Positions 12,370 to 26,500 of a stretch of 64,000 nt of DNA are shown here, one piece after another. Position numbers and translations under genes: made by a program. Positions within the stretch are counted from its first letter, which is position 1. Each line of letters begins with the position of its first letter. The stretch spans positions 4,340,001-4,404,000 of the forward strand of contig JAHREC010000013.1 of NCBI GenBank assembly GCA_020081605.1, in the 5' to 3' direction. This DNA comes from Albifimbria verrucaria (lineage: Eukaryota > Ascomycota > Sordariomycetes > Hypocreales > Stachybotryaceae). The notes under the pieces were generated by a model. It had not been told where the DNA came from. It ran no database searches and was given only the letters and a program-made list of their open reading frames with translations.

Positions 12370-13644
12370 AGGATTCTTTCTTGGGAGATGTGGGTTGTTC
12401 TACTGCAATTGAGCGGGCGTTGATAGACCTAGGCCGTCACCGGGGTGCGAATATCACAATGACCCCTTGATAATGCACTTTCTGCCATGGGGATGACGTC
12501 CCAGCACAATACTGTTTGCATCTTGATCTGATGTGTAGCAATGATCTGTGGACCGTGTAACAGCCTGTGTTTATATGATGATCATTCTGTTGTTATGGGA
12601 AAAGCCTAGTTTCTCAGCCATTCTTGGGAGGGAGGGTGGAGGAGCAGACAGTGTAGGAACCCTAGCTACAGTCCTTAAGAGAAGCCTTTCGCCATGAGTT
12701 ACAATATATGAGGCAGTGATGCTACTGTGTAAATACACGAAAATTTGACAGTCAGTCCTGGTTGAGGTTAGATATGTGAGTTCATGCGCTCATCTGCTGT
12801 CTGGCCAGTGACGATTCATTCACCAAAGCTCCTTAGGCAAACACTTGATAGTAGAATCCCAGGTACTATTCCAGGTCTAGCAAGTGGCAAGTGCAATTAA
12901 CTCGTCCAGTTCTCTCTTTGTAGGAGAATGGAGAACTCACTCTCGGCCAAGAGAGACGCTTACGGTATCTGTGGCCCTTAGTCTATCACTGCCGCATAAA
13001 GTATCCATTGCTCAACACCTTGCTGGAATCGAATATTTGTTCTGGCTTTCTTAAGTTACATGTTCACAATATGCTATCTTTCTATTGGGGATTTCCAACA
13101 ACAATCCTGAGCCCAAGGCCCACCTCTAGTGCTGTTTATTGTGTAGGATTTACAAAAGCTCAGCCGAGTGGCCTCTGCTGGAGCCGCATATCCACGCACC
13201 TATAGGACGATTTTGTGTAAGTGTCCATGCACCTTTCCATCATGGCCTGCATATGTTTGCTGCAAATTAAAGCCACTCCCATCCAGTTGGTACGCAAGCG
13301 CACCAAACAAGCCAGAGCTTCTTGATTCGGATGGCCTTGAAGAGGGGCATGCAATATGCGGTAAGCTATATTCCACATAATTTGAGCATGCATGTGCAGA
13401 GGAGCTGTTGATTATAGATGGAAGAGCGGAGTGAAGCATGTAAAGAGTTGCTTAGACTGATCGACAACGCTATCTGCTATGTATTGGACATTTCTGTTTT
13501 TTAAAGCATTTCAACCTTTCCCAAACGCCCATAGTCTACGTGTTCTAGGCCCATATGAAACGTGGCAAAGCCCAATACTACATACATCAACTTCAACCCG
13601 GAAATCAATGTGTATTAGTGATGCCTTCTTATCACCAACTGACC
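12370..13644. other. Intergenic, no feature seen
   Basis: Short frames only, none over about 80 codons. No family resemblance or repeat was noticed. Confidence 0.5.
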
Positions 13645-15874
13645 TTACCGGTTGACCATTACTTTGACATCTCCAACTACAGCCCGTGCCACCTTTTTAG
13701 CATAGTTCTCTCGTCTGCCTCCCTATACCGCTCCCAGGTATCCAAACCCTCCCTCGCCTGGATGCTGAGGGTTTCGTAGCCCGCTTTGATGACTTCCGTT
13801 ACTTGCTGCGTTGTCAAGTTGCTCGGCTTCTTTTCGTTGAGCCTCCGCCTTCCGAGAGCATCTGCTTGTAGTGTGTGGACACGCTGATGAGAGTATCAAT
13901 GGAGTTGCTGTGCCTGTTTGCCAGGCCGTAATTTTCCTTGAACTTGGTCAGCACTTCGCCCGACTCCACCACTTTGTAGAAGAGGTCGTCATAAGCGGCA
14001 GGCGATGGTAGAAAAGCCTCGCCCGCCGAAAGCGATAGCGCTACCAGGTTCACCACATGATCTAATAGCGTATCGATATGCGGCAATCCTTTAGATCCGA
14101 TGTATACGTGGTAAAAAATCGGATCATAGACAAGAGCGATCGGAAGAACTCAGACCAATGATACTTCAGTCGCGTACGAGAGCGGGACAGGTAAGAGATG
14201 ATTCGCAACATGATCCCAACACAGAGTGTGTAGAGCTCAACATCTAGCCTCCTCCTCAAATTGTGGTTGATACCATCCACCATGGTGTCAAGAATCGTAG
14301 TCGCCAATACTCGATCCCCTTAACCAATGGTAAAAATGGTTGACGATGTCGGCAAAGGCGCACTGATACCGCAGATTCGTCACTGCAAATCCTCTTGCAG
14401 ATAACAGGATCCTCGATCAATAACCGGAAAACCATGAGGTTCAAGTGCGCATAGTGTGTCGATCGGTGAGAAAGGTAGGCGTGTTGTAAAAGATACGACG
14501 TAAGAGAGATATAGCTTGCGATCGGCTGCTCCTCTCCCTTGCCAGAAGCTGGTAGTGTCACTAGATTGAAGCAGAAGAGCTTGTTCGCATGGGAAAAGTC
14601 GTAGGTCGCTAAAAGAATAGCGGCGTTCTCTTTGGGTCTAGAAACATTGTCAATCACATCATCTTGAAGAGTGTTGGTCGTGATGACTTACAGTTCTGTA
14701 AACATTTGTTTCGCAGTTTCGGCGTCGTATACCGGTCTCTTCTCTGGGCGTGGCCCTGGGGCAATAGCCCCCAATCCAATCATGTTGAGCGTGCTGCTGA
14801 AAGTCCAACCTTCGGGAAGATCATCCTGGACATCAAGGTAGCCAGATCGGACCCCTTGACAGGTAAGCCCAATACAGCGTATTATCTTCTGAATTGTCGT
14901 TTCATTGACAAAATCGTTGAGACGCAACTGGTAAGGGTTTTGTATCTCGAATTTGTTGTAATTCGCTAGGAGACCGATGAGTGTAAAGGGTTCCAACACC
15001 TGTCCCGGTGTTTCAGAGTCTTGGATGAACTAGCCAGGTGGTCAGCATTCAAGTCCTGAGGACCCCAGATTGCTTGCCACAATCACCTTCGTCACTGATG
15101 GAAACAGGTCTCTCTGTATCATGTATGTGAGCAAGGTAGTCTGGTAAGCGCCAGAAGTGATTGCCAGTAGCACTTCCACTGCCTTGTGCCGGGTTTCCAC
15201 TTGTTGCAGGTCTAGTTAGCATCAGTTTGCGCTTCTTGTATTTTGTGATGCATACAGTTTGCGCCATTGCGTATGTTCGCATCCAATGTGCCAACAAATT
15301 CTGTGAAGACGGAATCGATGTTGTCGAGGCCGGCGAGTACGGTGATGATGTCGGAGCTTGGGTGCGGATATCTCTTGGAGAGGATGCTCGAGAGGAAAAC
15401 GCTGAGTGTCTATCGCAACGTCAAAGGGGATTGCTTGTAGAGGATATGTTGAGCCTCACATCGAGGGCGTGCAAGCGCGCAGTGTCCTGGCCCCGTCGAA
15501 TCGTCGCAATGGCGCGGCGAAAGAGGTCTCGAGTCTGATTCTCCAATAGCAGGACATCGGTCGGGCGCAGCTCGTCCAACAAGGTCCTTAGAGTCTTCCG
15601 GTCGGGACGCAGAAGGAAGAATTCCTCCAGAAACCTTCCGACTTGTCGTAGTCGTCTTCATCCTAAGTCGGGGACTCTCGGTTAGCCGAGGCGCAAGCGA
15701 TGGACATCAACTTGGATAAGGCCCATACCTTCAAGTCAGGCGCAATTAGCTAGGGTAGACCGATGGGGACTGCGAGCAAGGGTGGGCAAACCTTGAAGAC
15801 GGCCGCGTAGAGCTGGACGATCTTCGGAGTGAAGACCTCTGGCTGAGGCTGGCGCGTGAGGGTGAAGCCTCCAT
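13645..15874 (-). CDS. ARMH3/DUF1741 armadillo-like helical protein
   Basis: Fungal homologue of animal ARMH3 (C10orf76), an armadillo-like protein linked to Golgi PI4K/GBF1 function; the fungal role is less known. Exons on the minus strand: 15874-15792, 15662-15460, 15409-15256, 15211-15087, 15029-14692 and 14637-13645; introns are 44-129 nt, all GT-AG with consistent phase (about 633 aa, near the family norm). Landmarks in order: VFTPKIVQLY, FLLRPDRKTLRTLLDEL, SSDIITVLAGLDN, LFPSVTK/FIQDSE, the family hallmark NYNKFEIQNPYQLRLNDFV, DDLPEGWTF, then NHNLRRRLDVELYTL and SLSAGEAFLPSPAAYDDLF. Single missing bases are inferred near 15866, 15624, 14316-14319, 14088-14093, 13831-13834 and 13694-13698, all in short homopolymers. 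The start at 15874 depends on the first of these. It is isolated, with about 12 kb of gene-free sequence upstream. Confidence 0.8.
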
Positions 15875-18800
15875 GAGAATGCTGAGCGTGGCAGGATCAG
15901 ACCTGGAGGTCTCACAAACGCGATAACGGTTGATTATCAGTGGCTGACGGAATATCGGGGTTCGGCCGTATCAAGTAAACACTGGCACACTGTGCTTGCT
16001 CCTGACCACAGCGTGGCCTCGCACGACTTGCTATTTCGACCGAGGCTCACTACGAATTATCTAGTAATTTTACACGTACACCAGAATATTCCTTTCGATA
16101 GCTAAATTCCTGTTTGTTGTTTCTTTTCATTTATTCCACATCACATGCCCACCGCCGTAGATGGCCCTTATCATGCAACATGCTTGGTTCTATGTGCTTG
16201 AGACTTCAAACAAATAGTAGCAATTACTCGTAAAAAATTGAAAATGTCCATCGTCAAGGAATCAATTGATCATATTGAGGGGCTTCCACTAGTTTCTATG
16301 TCTTTGCTAAAGCCATATACGCAACTCCGGGGTGACAACGCATGCTTCCCTTTCACGAGCTTTGAGGTCATCATAAAGTTGTTGTGAAGAACGCATCTCA
16401 GACTCCGCTAGACGCAGTATGAACCGACAACATTGATTTATTTATTTGTATGTTCAATTCCGCTCTCTACCATCTTACCGTTTGATTCGTGGCTTCTAGA
16501 CCAAAACGTGTCTGTTTGGTCTCCCAGAGCACGTTGTAAGTCAGCCATTACAAATTTGAGGTATCGTGCTCTTGCGATTCTCTCCGTTTTCTTGCCGTTT
16601 ACGTCCTATCCGTTCACATCTTTGACACTTTAATGGTTCTGCTCCGACTCGTGGAACCAGTGACTGTCATTCTCAATACTCACGGGTACGAGTCTTTGTG
16701 AGTACCACAAATGAGTTTTATTACCTGCATATACAGCAGCATGTGACTCGTAAAGCTACTCTCATGGGGCTTGATAGGTTAAATGAACTTTCTTAATCCT
16801 TCGTTCCTGCTTATGCCTATTTTCAGGCATCTTATCGAAACCGAAGTGTTCCTTGGGCGGCTCAGAGCCCTGTTTGCAACAACTTCTCATCATATGCGGA
16901 TCGGCTCCAACTACTTGCTAGGAACTGAACCAAACAGTAACAAGTTTACAGCATCCAGAAGTAGCGTTTAAGACATATATACGCTTGTTTCTCCGTTTAG
17001 TACTAATACCGTCATCTAGAAGGATGGATATCCACCTTATTGCATTGTCGAGCTTCCAATCGGTTGGGCATATTGTAGGGTTCGCCATATCTTAAGTCGG
17101 TTCGTTTTATTTGTCTTACTTTGATACTCAAGACCTCAGGCTGGTGGGAGATTCAAGAAAGGTCCTTTTTCCAACACCGATCCAGCCTAGAAAGACTTGG
17201 ATGAGACATTGTAATGACTTCCAAAAATGAAATGCCTATACTTTGACCTAGCTTGGTATTTAAACACATTTTATACATTTCAGTTCTTTACATTCTATTT
17301 CATATACGATGCAGCTCTACAACTTCTGCTGCTAACGTAAGTAAAAGTAGCAAAAATATCTTGCAGCATTTCCAGATCATTTTGCGAGCTTGGTATCAAA
17401 CGAACATGCAGTCGGCACGTACGCTGTGCAGACCAGTTTTCCATTGGCAAAAACCCAAAGATCATATATTATCACTAGGCTACATATCAATAAACTTGAA
17501 GCCTGCTAGCTTGCACCCCTTTGGAACAGTTTTGCTTCCAACCTGATTCGCATATCACTGTGAACTCAGGCATAGGGCTTTATTCAGGTAATGGTCCTTA
17601 CTGATAACAACGTGGAACAATTCACAAAAGGGCTAAGCTTACGCCAAGCTATACCAGTGTTAACCGATAGCTGATCTAAGAAGTAAATACATAGACTGGA
17701 ACAAAGTATACGAGTCTCATCTCTATACTCAGCGCATTATGATGGATAAGTCCAGGGTAGTTCGAAAGTGAGACTCAAGCGACCCCAAAGAGCGTGACAG
17801 GCACAAGCAGGTTACTGAGTTTCTTTATTTGAACTGTTCTAAAGTTCTGCCACGGTATATCTCGCCAGTTCTGTTTTCAATGCCAGTATCGTATCCTTTG
17901 GAAAGACCTTAGGCCTTATGCATTATGCATTATGCGATGTTTCACCGAGAACTATCTCGTGAAGAAGAGTTCTTAACACACCTCAGTAGCACAAGGAGAC
18001 TGTCGTTCTACCCTACACTCACACGTAACTGAACATCAGTTCCGTCGGAGAAAACACCGAACATACCTATACCCATTTCATTTTTACAACATTCCTGATT
18101 GATCCGCTTTGGGATGGAACTATCTCAGGTGAACCTCCACACGTGGACTCGACAGATCAAGAGATCATTCTACATCTCTCCACCTAATGGCAAACCCATT
18201 TCGATGCAGTCACGAGCATACTCTAGATCCTTGATAATTCCCCACTAGATGGAAGTGTTATCACATCCACATTTGTTCCATCTCCACTGAGTCTATTGCT
18301 GGGAATGCTCACCATGTCTTGACCTGAGTACCTCAATTGGGTGATAATTTAGTAGATCTCCATGGCAGATGGTAGTAATATGATCAGCGACTATTACCCA
18401 TGCTTCAGTCATCTCCCAGTCCGTCGAAGGAAATGAAGTCTGGGGATAGATTCGTGTGGAAGGTTGGCCCACTCGTCTGCTCAGGGATCATCCTTTGAGG
18501 AAAAGACGTTGATAGAAATATCCTTGTCACTTCTGAAACAACGAACGTGTTCCACAGTGCCGGGGCCCTTGGCCTTGTCAACGCCCACCCGCTATCACAT
18601 TACCGGCACATGGTGTTGAAGCTTGGCCACGCGGGATGAGTAGGTAATTTAGATGCTCATACGAACCAACACAATCGGACATTAATCGGTGAAGGTAGAC
18701 TGGAGCCGACGAAGGTAGCAGCATCACTCCCTCGTATTCTGGCAGCTCAAAAGAGTGACAATCTAGAGAGTGTAATGAGGGCCCACTACCTCTTGTACTC

Positions 18801-21800
18801 ATCTGCGCGATGCGCTCCTGTAAATCACCACAAGCCACTGGCCCTAGCTGTGGCTCCTCAGCTCCTGGAACCCTGCACTGGCCACCCGTCGACTCGACTG
18901 AAATTGCCATTCTTGTCGGTGAAGGACCCAGGATTTACGCAAGTCCTCCATCATCAAGTGATGTAGGGGCCATGGCTCGCACCAACAACATTGTTGGTGG
19001 ACGCCTCTATGATAAGACAAAAGCAAACAGGCATAGGCATGCAAGTAGAAGCACACCGATCACCAGACTTTGTGTAATTTGGAATGGCACATGAGTTAGC
19101 TACACTTGGTAGGTAGCAGTGGCCTTAGTCACCTCAGAAGCCGTCCACAGCCAAATGCGAGGGTGTATATGCGGCGTTGCGGTATACCAACACAGCGTAG
19201 CTAGTATTGGTTTTCCTCTTCATATTACGCAAACACACATGAGGCAGTATAAGCTATGAATCAACTTTAACGCTCTTATGAAGTGATGAGCAAAGACCAT
19301 TTGCTCTCTGCTTTATGTCGCATCTCTCGCAGCACCGTGGGTCCACCAGTGTGGTGAATGGGATGGCCCATCTCCTTCATAATATTGTTTGGGCAGAGAC
19401 AAAGCCACGTGTATATTGCTATCGCATCATTTCTGACATGGTATGTCGTAACTTAGAGCAGAAGTAGACGGCAGGTGATCAGATCACAGATTGGTCAATG
19501 TTCATTGAAGAAGTGGTCAAGTCGGAGTGTTCTTCCCACTTTAGGCCAGGCCATAGCACAGGCCCTATATGTCACGACATATATCATTTGAGGCTTGTGC
19601 CGCCCTGTCGTCAACGTAGCATGAAAGGATCTGCACGATCATATTGACTGTCGATCACTCTACCAGAGCCTGTCCGCCCAGCGGGTACAAATTCGGCAAA
19701 CCAGCAGCCACGGGCTCTGAGAGGAGTAACACACAAGTACCATGTTCCCGAGGAAACGGTTTCTCTAATGCTACCCTCACAACACTGAATGAGGATAACT
19801 GTGCGGAGAAGACGCGGAGGCCACCTCCTTATTGCATCCCATGCTATTTAATTGCTTGCCCTGGTCGGGTTGCCTCCTAGGACTGAGCAACGCAGCAAGT
19901 GTTGGTGATATAGAAGGTGTTGGTCGGCGCGGTATCATCAGTATTTCCCATCCGACATCGCCCTTCCCGATGCAACAACCGTGTCTGCCCCGAGCTTCTT
20001 CCTAAACAGGAAAGACAAGTGCGCCACGTCCGGTTCCTCATCCAACTTCTTTAATGAAGCCTGTGGTGCTTAGTACGCTTCATCAAAACAACAATGGTCT
20101 GATTCCGAGCTACCAATTGTGAAGATCCATACAACTAGGATCCACAGTCATCTGGGGAGTGTCGTGTTGGTCTTGGAGAAACTGGGGTTCAATGGTAACA
20201 ATCGCGATCGTAGATCTACTCCATAGGTGGCCAAGGAAGTGCAAGATGCGTCTACCGGAGAACTGGTAGAGACGTCATCCCCGTGCAAGGAGTTCGTGAA
20301 TCATGTCGAGATGTTGTTGGGCATGGAAAGATTGTCGCCTTTGAGTGGGCACGCCATCCACCCATCGTGACCCCAGCGGAGTTGCTGATCGGCACTCGTA
20401 ATATCCATCCACTCCAGCCTACGTCACGTAGCGATGGGTACCAACTCAACTAAATACCTCTTGTACGGATTACTTGGCTGAGCAAAACTTGAGCCCAGTG
20501 CAAGCAAATCAGATGACTGGTCCATAAGTGTCATACACCTTCAAAGAGTATGCCGCCACGTTCACGGATGAGCCCGGTCTCCTAGCACAATCATAATACG
20601 TGATAGGCTGGCTTTGCGCATCGATTCAACCAGTATGTTCCAGATCATCATTCAGCATCTCTAGTCTGGTTGCCATTCCATAGCGGTATCCGGCACAAGT
20701 ATAGTGCGAGCTCCGTAGTGTCATTAGTGGCGGCGATGCGTCGTCGTGGTCTGTCGAACAGGGCTGGGACCACTATCGTGATGTGCCACTCCACTTAAGG
20801 GACCAGCGTGCTGTGTAGTCAATAGTTCCCCACTATCGGTGTTTACAGCGCTTAAAGGCCAGGCGTGGTAGGGTGAAGCGTCCAATGTGTAGTGGTGCTT
20901 GTCTGAGGCGCTCGGACGGTTGTCGATGCAGAATATGGATTGACGAGTCGGCTTTCCGTATCCCCGACCAACGCGGCCCCAGATAGTCTAATTTCCCAAC
21001 ACCTGCCCGAGTCGAGAAGCGTTGCCAAGCCGCTATATTGATGATTTTCGATACTATCAGCTCAGTCTAGTAACTGATGTGGATGGCTCTGGTCGATCCC
21101 AAAAGCCATTGCTAGACCATCCATATCCCCGGCAATGCTCACGGCTAGCTTTCTCATGGAGAATGCATCCCAGCTTCGCAGTATCTTGTCATTCTCAGTT
21201 ATTCCGTTGGGTGCATCTCTAGCTCGGCTAATAAATATAAAAAAGCCTCGATCCAGCTGTGGTAAGATCCAGCAGGCACAACATGCTGGGCTGCTGACCT
21301 GTTGTAGATGTGTTGAGCTTGTTCAGTAATGAGAAACAAGGGAACCGCTCAGGACTATGGGGACCTCTTGGCTCGGGTGATTGCTCAGACGTCTTGACAT
21401 ATTGTTACAGGACCCTACACGAAGACCGAGCTCCTGGTGGTGGTTAATTTGGCAGCTTCGAGTCCCATTATATTGCGGCTAGCCCACATCGCGTGATGCA
21501 AGCTACAGCTACTGAGGGAGCCACGGCAGCTACGCGGCTTCGTCGGCGGACTTCCGAGCTGTCAGTGCCGACAATTACTAGCTGGATTTCGATGAGAGGC
21601 GTGTGCTACATTATAATGGACTGCTGGAGGCCAGTGTACGCCGTGTAGACTGGAGATATTTCGGACCGCTGAATACACCGAGAGCGAGCAAAATATGGAC
21701 CCCAACCTGCTACCATGAGTAACCGATACTAGCCATGACTTGGGGAAAATTTCGACAAAAAGCTCAGGAGGCTTCACTCCGGTGCTTATCCAGGTTCTCA

Positions 21801-24800
21801 GCTTGTCAGTTATGTCCGCCATGCTTGATTGGAACCAATTGGCTCCATTTCAGGGCGGTCGGTGAAGATTGCTTCTACCAGGGTTTTGGTCTTGTACAGT
21901 ACTGAGGATACCAATGCCCAAGCGCGTACATTTACAGTTTGGCGTGTGCGAGACTACCCTGTAACTCTGAGATGCAGGGACGAGCATATGGCTTGAGGAG
22001 CTCGGCAGTCGGCTGATATGGCATTCTTGGGTTGATCTGCAGACTCAGGGCGGCCCTTGTTCTTCCAAGACCACCGGTATCATGTCATCCGGTCTCGTGT
22101 GCTTTGACGCTATTTGATAACCAACAACGTAACCAAAGCCCCGCATACTTAGGCATTGTGCAGCCAGCTGAATGCTAGGTATCGGAGGCAAAGTTCAGTG
22201 AGAGCATCAGCCACCCCTAAAGTACCAGAAGGATGGCACATTGAGTTGCGGCTCAAAGCCCAGACACCTCGCCCTAGGACGCTGGTGTGCAGTATCAATG
22301 AGCTGAGCCTCGGCAATTTCCTCTCTTACTTCAGATGAACATGAGGTTCATCAACCTTGTTTCTTGGCGTATTTCTGGCCCCGTAGAGCTTGCAGCTCCT
22401 GGGACTGCGTTGAAACAAATAATCTTCCCCCAGCACACAGATTCAGGACTGTCCCAGGTCGTGACCTAGACTCCAGGGTTTATGGTCTGGGAATGTCTCG
22501 TAGGAGCCAACCTCCTTAGTACCGCAACACTGCCTTGCCGTCTGTTTTGTGTGGCGGTATGACCATGTGTGCAGCGAAAGTATGGCATCTGACGTGGATC
22601 CGATTTTATCAAAGCTATGTCATCAACGCGTTTGCTATCTAAGAGAGCGGTGTAAGGCAAGCGGTGTGGGCTTTTCCAACGCAGTAGACCTCAACTAAAA
22701 CCTGAGACATACATATTACGTCTGTCACCCCTGGTTTCTCGAAGAGAGGAGCTCGCCACCACACTGTGGAATGCATGTCCTCAAAGAATGGCATCCACAA
22801 AAAAAAAAAAAGATCGCTTCTCCTGTGTAATCCCACGACTCCGAAGGAGCAACCATACAACAGCCAACGAGAGCGAACATGCTGAATTGATTGATATGGT
22901 GGCCGATGAGTTGTCCGGCCAGTCACCGGGGCGTGCTGAACCTGGTATATCCTGACCGAACAACTGGTCCCGGCGGTGGACATAAATATTGCTCGGGCCC
23001 GCCGAGACCGACCCACGGACAAGGCATGCCGCGAGCACAGAGCGCGGAAATGCTTACCGTTCTCAATCGTGGACCCTGGAATTCCTAGTGGCCGATGACG
23101 GGTTCAGAACGTGCTTGGCCAACTGGGAGTACCTAGTGTAAAATACTACGTAGTAAGTCAAGCTACAGTTTACCTACGAATATCCTTCCAGTACGTCAAC
23201 TCACAATTCATGAGAAGCCCGCAGTTTTTCAGTCTCAGTGCTGGCAGCTGCACGTTAACTTCGAGTTACATATCGCATACAGGTCTGCGCCCAATTGCTG
23301 TGCCTGGAAGTATTCAATTGGCGAGAGTGACAGAAATAACCAATATGATCCTTGTGGTGGCAAGGGTTCAGGCCGGACCAGGGGACACCCAAGGCCCTCG
23401 ATAGTGGGGTCCCGGGGCTCCGGCTGCGATCCCTGCTGCCGGCAGAATAGGAAATTGCTGGTCACAGACAAGCGGCAGGCTCCGTCGCTCAACATTGGTT
23501 CGGATTGCTCTCTGTTCCACGAGGGACAGGGTCTGCCATACGCGTACCGAATGAGTGTGAATAGGACGTGGATACTCACCCATTGGAAGTGTATGCGCAG
23601 AGGATGTCCAATGAGTGTGTTTTGAACGAGACAAGAGGAAATACGCCTCAATGTTGACACCCTAGATGCAGTAGTATGGATAATAGTGGCGTCTGGAATC
23701 AAATAGTACGGGCATATATTGAGCTGAGCAGGGCGTCGAAGCAATTGGATGCCATAGGTTGGAGTATTAGGATTAAGTAAGCATTTCCTTACTAATGTTC
23801 CTGGAAATGTGACTCTGCAAAAGCACGGGCTGCGCATGTGACAACTGCAACCATGGTGCAGCTTGTTAGACGGAGCCACCAAATCATACCCGCAGCCCTA
23901 GCAACCAGTTCCCGTATCAATCTTGTAAGCGCTCGATGAACACCTCCTCTGCCGCGTTCCCACCGTATCGGATCTTGCCAACAATTTCTGTCATCAGTCA
24001 CCACAGTATTTGCGACCCTCCCGCATGAATTGGGCCATGGCAACGGGTTTCGCGAGCCTAAACCATCCATGCTTCCATCGAATCGGAGCAATACATCTTG
24101 ACCGGTGAGAATTAGGCCGACAAACACGAATGAGCCTTCGCCCCACGCATGTGGTTGATGGCGGCTTGGAGGTTCGAACTGTCTAGACTTCCGCTCCGCA
24201 TCGCCATGCACTCCTTGCCTATGGATGGCCTATTCATGATGCTCGCCCTGCCGGGACATTTCCGTCATTGGATGTTTGATCCCCACGGATGCAATGTCTC
24301 CCGTACCGAGCGCAGGGGGTTGCTCGATGCATAAGCCCATTGCGGCATGTCGAATCATGCATCATTGAAGAAGACAGCAGACATGACAGAATAATACCCG
24401 AGGACGACGGGACTGCATATCGGCGATGCATCGAGGCCTTATCGTTCTGCGGCTGGCCCTCCCTGATAGGCCTTCCGATCATAGGCAGATGATGAATCTG
24501 GGCAGTTAAGCCATTTATCACAAGAGCTGCCCGTGATCAGCCGTTCACATAGAGTTGAAGCGACCACTCAGAGGGCCAATCCACAATAGGCAAAGCCTTC
24601 ACCCAAAACACCGGACTGGCGTATATTTTAGGTCATTGCTGAGGAAACATCACTGGCGATGTGAAACCGTCTCAACTTTGGGACGGTCATAAGGTATGTG
24701 ATCATGCACTCGGCGTGTCACATTTGGCTGTCACTGCGCACAAGAACTCGTCGTCTTGACACTCTTAGGTACGTCATGGCTGTTTCCGCTACACATTCCG

Positions 24801-26500
24801 TCCAGTTCCCCGATTGATTGCTGTCTCGGCTCCGCGGAGTAGCCACATGTCACGGAGGCGAGGTGAAATGTCTGATCGAATGATGCGCCGGAACCATCTG
24901 CTTCCATCCAGCTCTCACCAGGGGCGCAGTTTGAAAGTTGGCTGGAGGCTCAGCGCATGATACCCCCAAATCGCGTCAATGCCCAACAGCATTTTCTGGC
25001 GACGCGAGTCGGAGCTTGTATGGGATGACTCGCTTGCGTAGAACCCGGATAGGTAGATGATCAGCTTGCTGCATGTATGTGCGCCAGCTGGGTCAATATC
25101 TGATAAACTAGTCCTGCTTGCGTCGCACGTCCACCTTCTGCAGAGGCGGCTTGAGTAGTCACAACATATTGTAACTGCAACCCCATTCTGTCGAGTCTGC
25201 GTGGGATTCTATTGCAGATTGGGAGGCAACAGGAAGACTCGCTTCCATGCGAGGAACGCCTCGTCACGTTTCCTGGAGTTACACCACACGTTGTGTGGCT
25301 GGGATTGCACGCCCCTCCCCACTACTCATATCGTGCGCGGCCGCTGTTTGCGAGAATAACCTCTAAAGACTCTGAAGAGTGATGTTTGGGTTTTCGCTGA
25401 TCTTACATGAGAAAAAAGGCCGAGACTTTGGCATACATGACGTTTGAGATGGTCGTAACTTGTAAGGGGAGAGACAGTACAGTGGGGGCAGTGGCAGACT
25501 CCTAAAACGGCTTTCGTACAAGCGGTGGTCCGCCAGCCCTGTACCCACATTGAGCAACCCTTAGCTTGCATCGCACCACGGTCGAGGTCCTGGTCGCAAC
25601 ATGGGTTTGGGGGCTTGGGAGGATGCCCTTCCCGGTGCCACTTCCAGCGGTCCGTAGCCGATGAAGCCCTCTTTTGGGCATCCCTCCCACCCTCCACAAA
25701 AGTTGCCGGCCAGAACTCGACATGGTACCTGCAGCGGGTTCTTCGAGGGACCTGGGACCTGTTCTGTGAATAGGTAGGTAAGCTGGAGGGGTACCTTGTA
25801 GCAGCCAGTGTCGATAACGTGCTGAGATCTCGGTCTTCCCGCTCTTCTCCGAGCGGGAGAGCAACGGCCTCAGAACCTTGACCACTACTGGTGATTTGGA
25901 AATTGCAGAGGCACAACTTCAGTCAGTTCATGATCTTAGATCGCTTGCCTCGAGGTGAGTACGTGCTCCGTGCTGTGGGTGCATGTAGTACAGACCAGGT
26001 AGGGCAGAGCGGAGGGGCACAGAAGCGTCTTCGTCTTCTCGCGCAGCCACTCCTACGGCCGCTTGTAGGAATTTACCGTCCCTGTGGGAGCGACGAGTGT
26101 TCTGCGCGTCTTCTGGACATGGTTCAAACTCGATGTATCAACGGCACCAGTGGACCAGGCGGCAGAAACAGGTGAGCATCCCCACTAGGTTGTCGACCTC
26201 CTGCATCCCCGACCCTGAGCATCCCAGGTTGGGAACTGAGCGACGGTTGATAAGCCAAGATGAGGCATCTTTACATTGAACGTACAGAGAGATCCCTGGC
26301 CGGTCAAGCAGCGCGGAATCATGACTTGGCCGCGGGACCTGCTGAGAAGAGAGAAGCCGCCAACACACGCCGCTGGACCGACACAAGAAGCAGTGTAGCG
26401 TGGAGGCCGTACTCGATCAAGGAGGAGCTTCGTAAAGAGCTTGGAAAACGAGCTCCAGGTGGCATCGTCCCGAATGTAGCCTGCATGGCCGGTGCCATAT
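15875..26500. other. 10.6-kb gene-poor region
   Basis: I find no gene I can support. Composition is mixed, moderately AT-rich at 16-18.6 kb. Open frames (for example 23235-23882 - and 25326-25916 -) have no family features, and many overlap on both strands. Old transposon remains are possible but nothing recognisable (reverse transcriptase, integrase, transposase or terminal repeats) could be read. An A13 run lies at 22799-22811. Confidence 0.45.

Noticed and set aside
22201..22338. Possible Ty3/gypsy pol fragment (VPEGWHIELRLK-like string)
   Set aside because: A faint resemblance to the sequence before the reverse transcriptase only; no catalytic motif, integrase or LTR could be found around it.
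23235..23882. 215-codon minus-strand frame
   Set aside because: Composition is irregular (many Cys, Ser and Pro), no domain, and + frames are open opposite it; likely chance.
24165..24190. GGTTCGAA box-B-like word
   Set aside because: No pairing T-arm, no A box at the right distance and no cloverleaf could be drawn.
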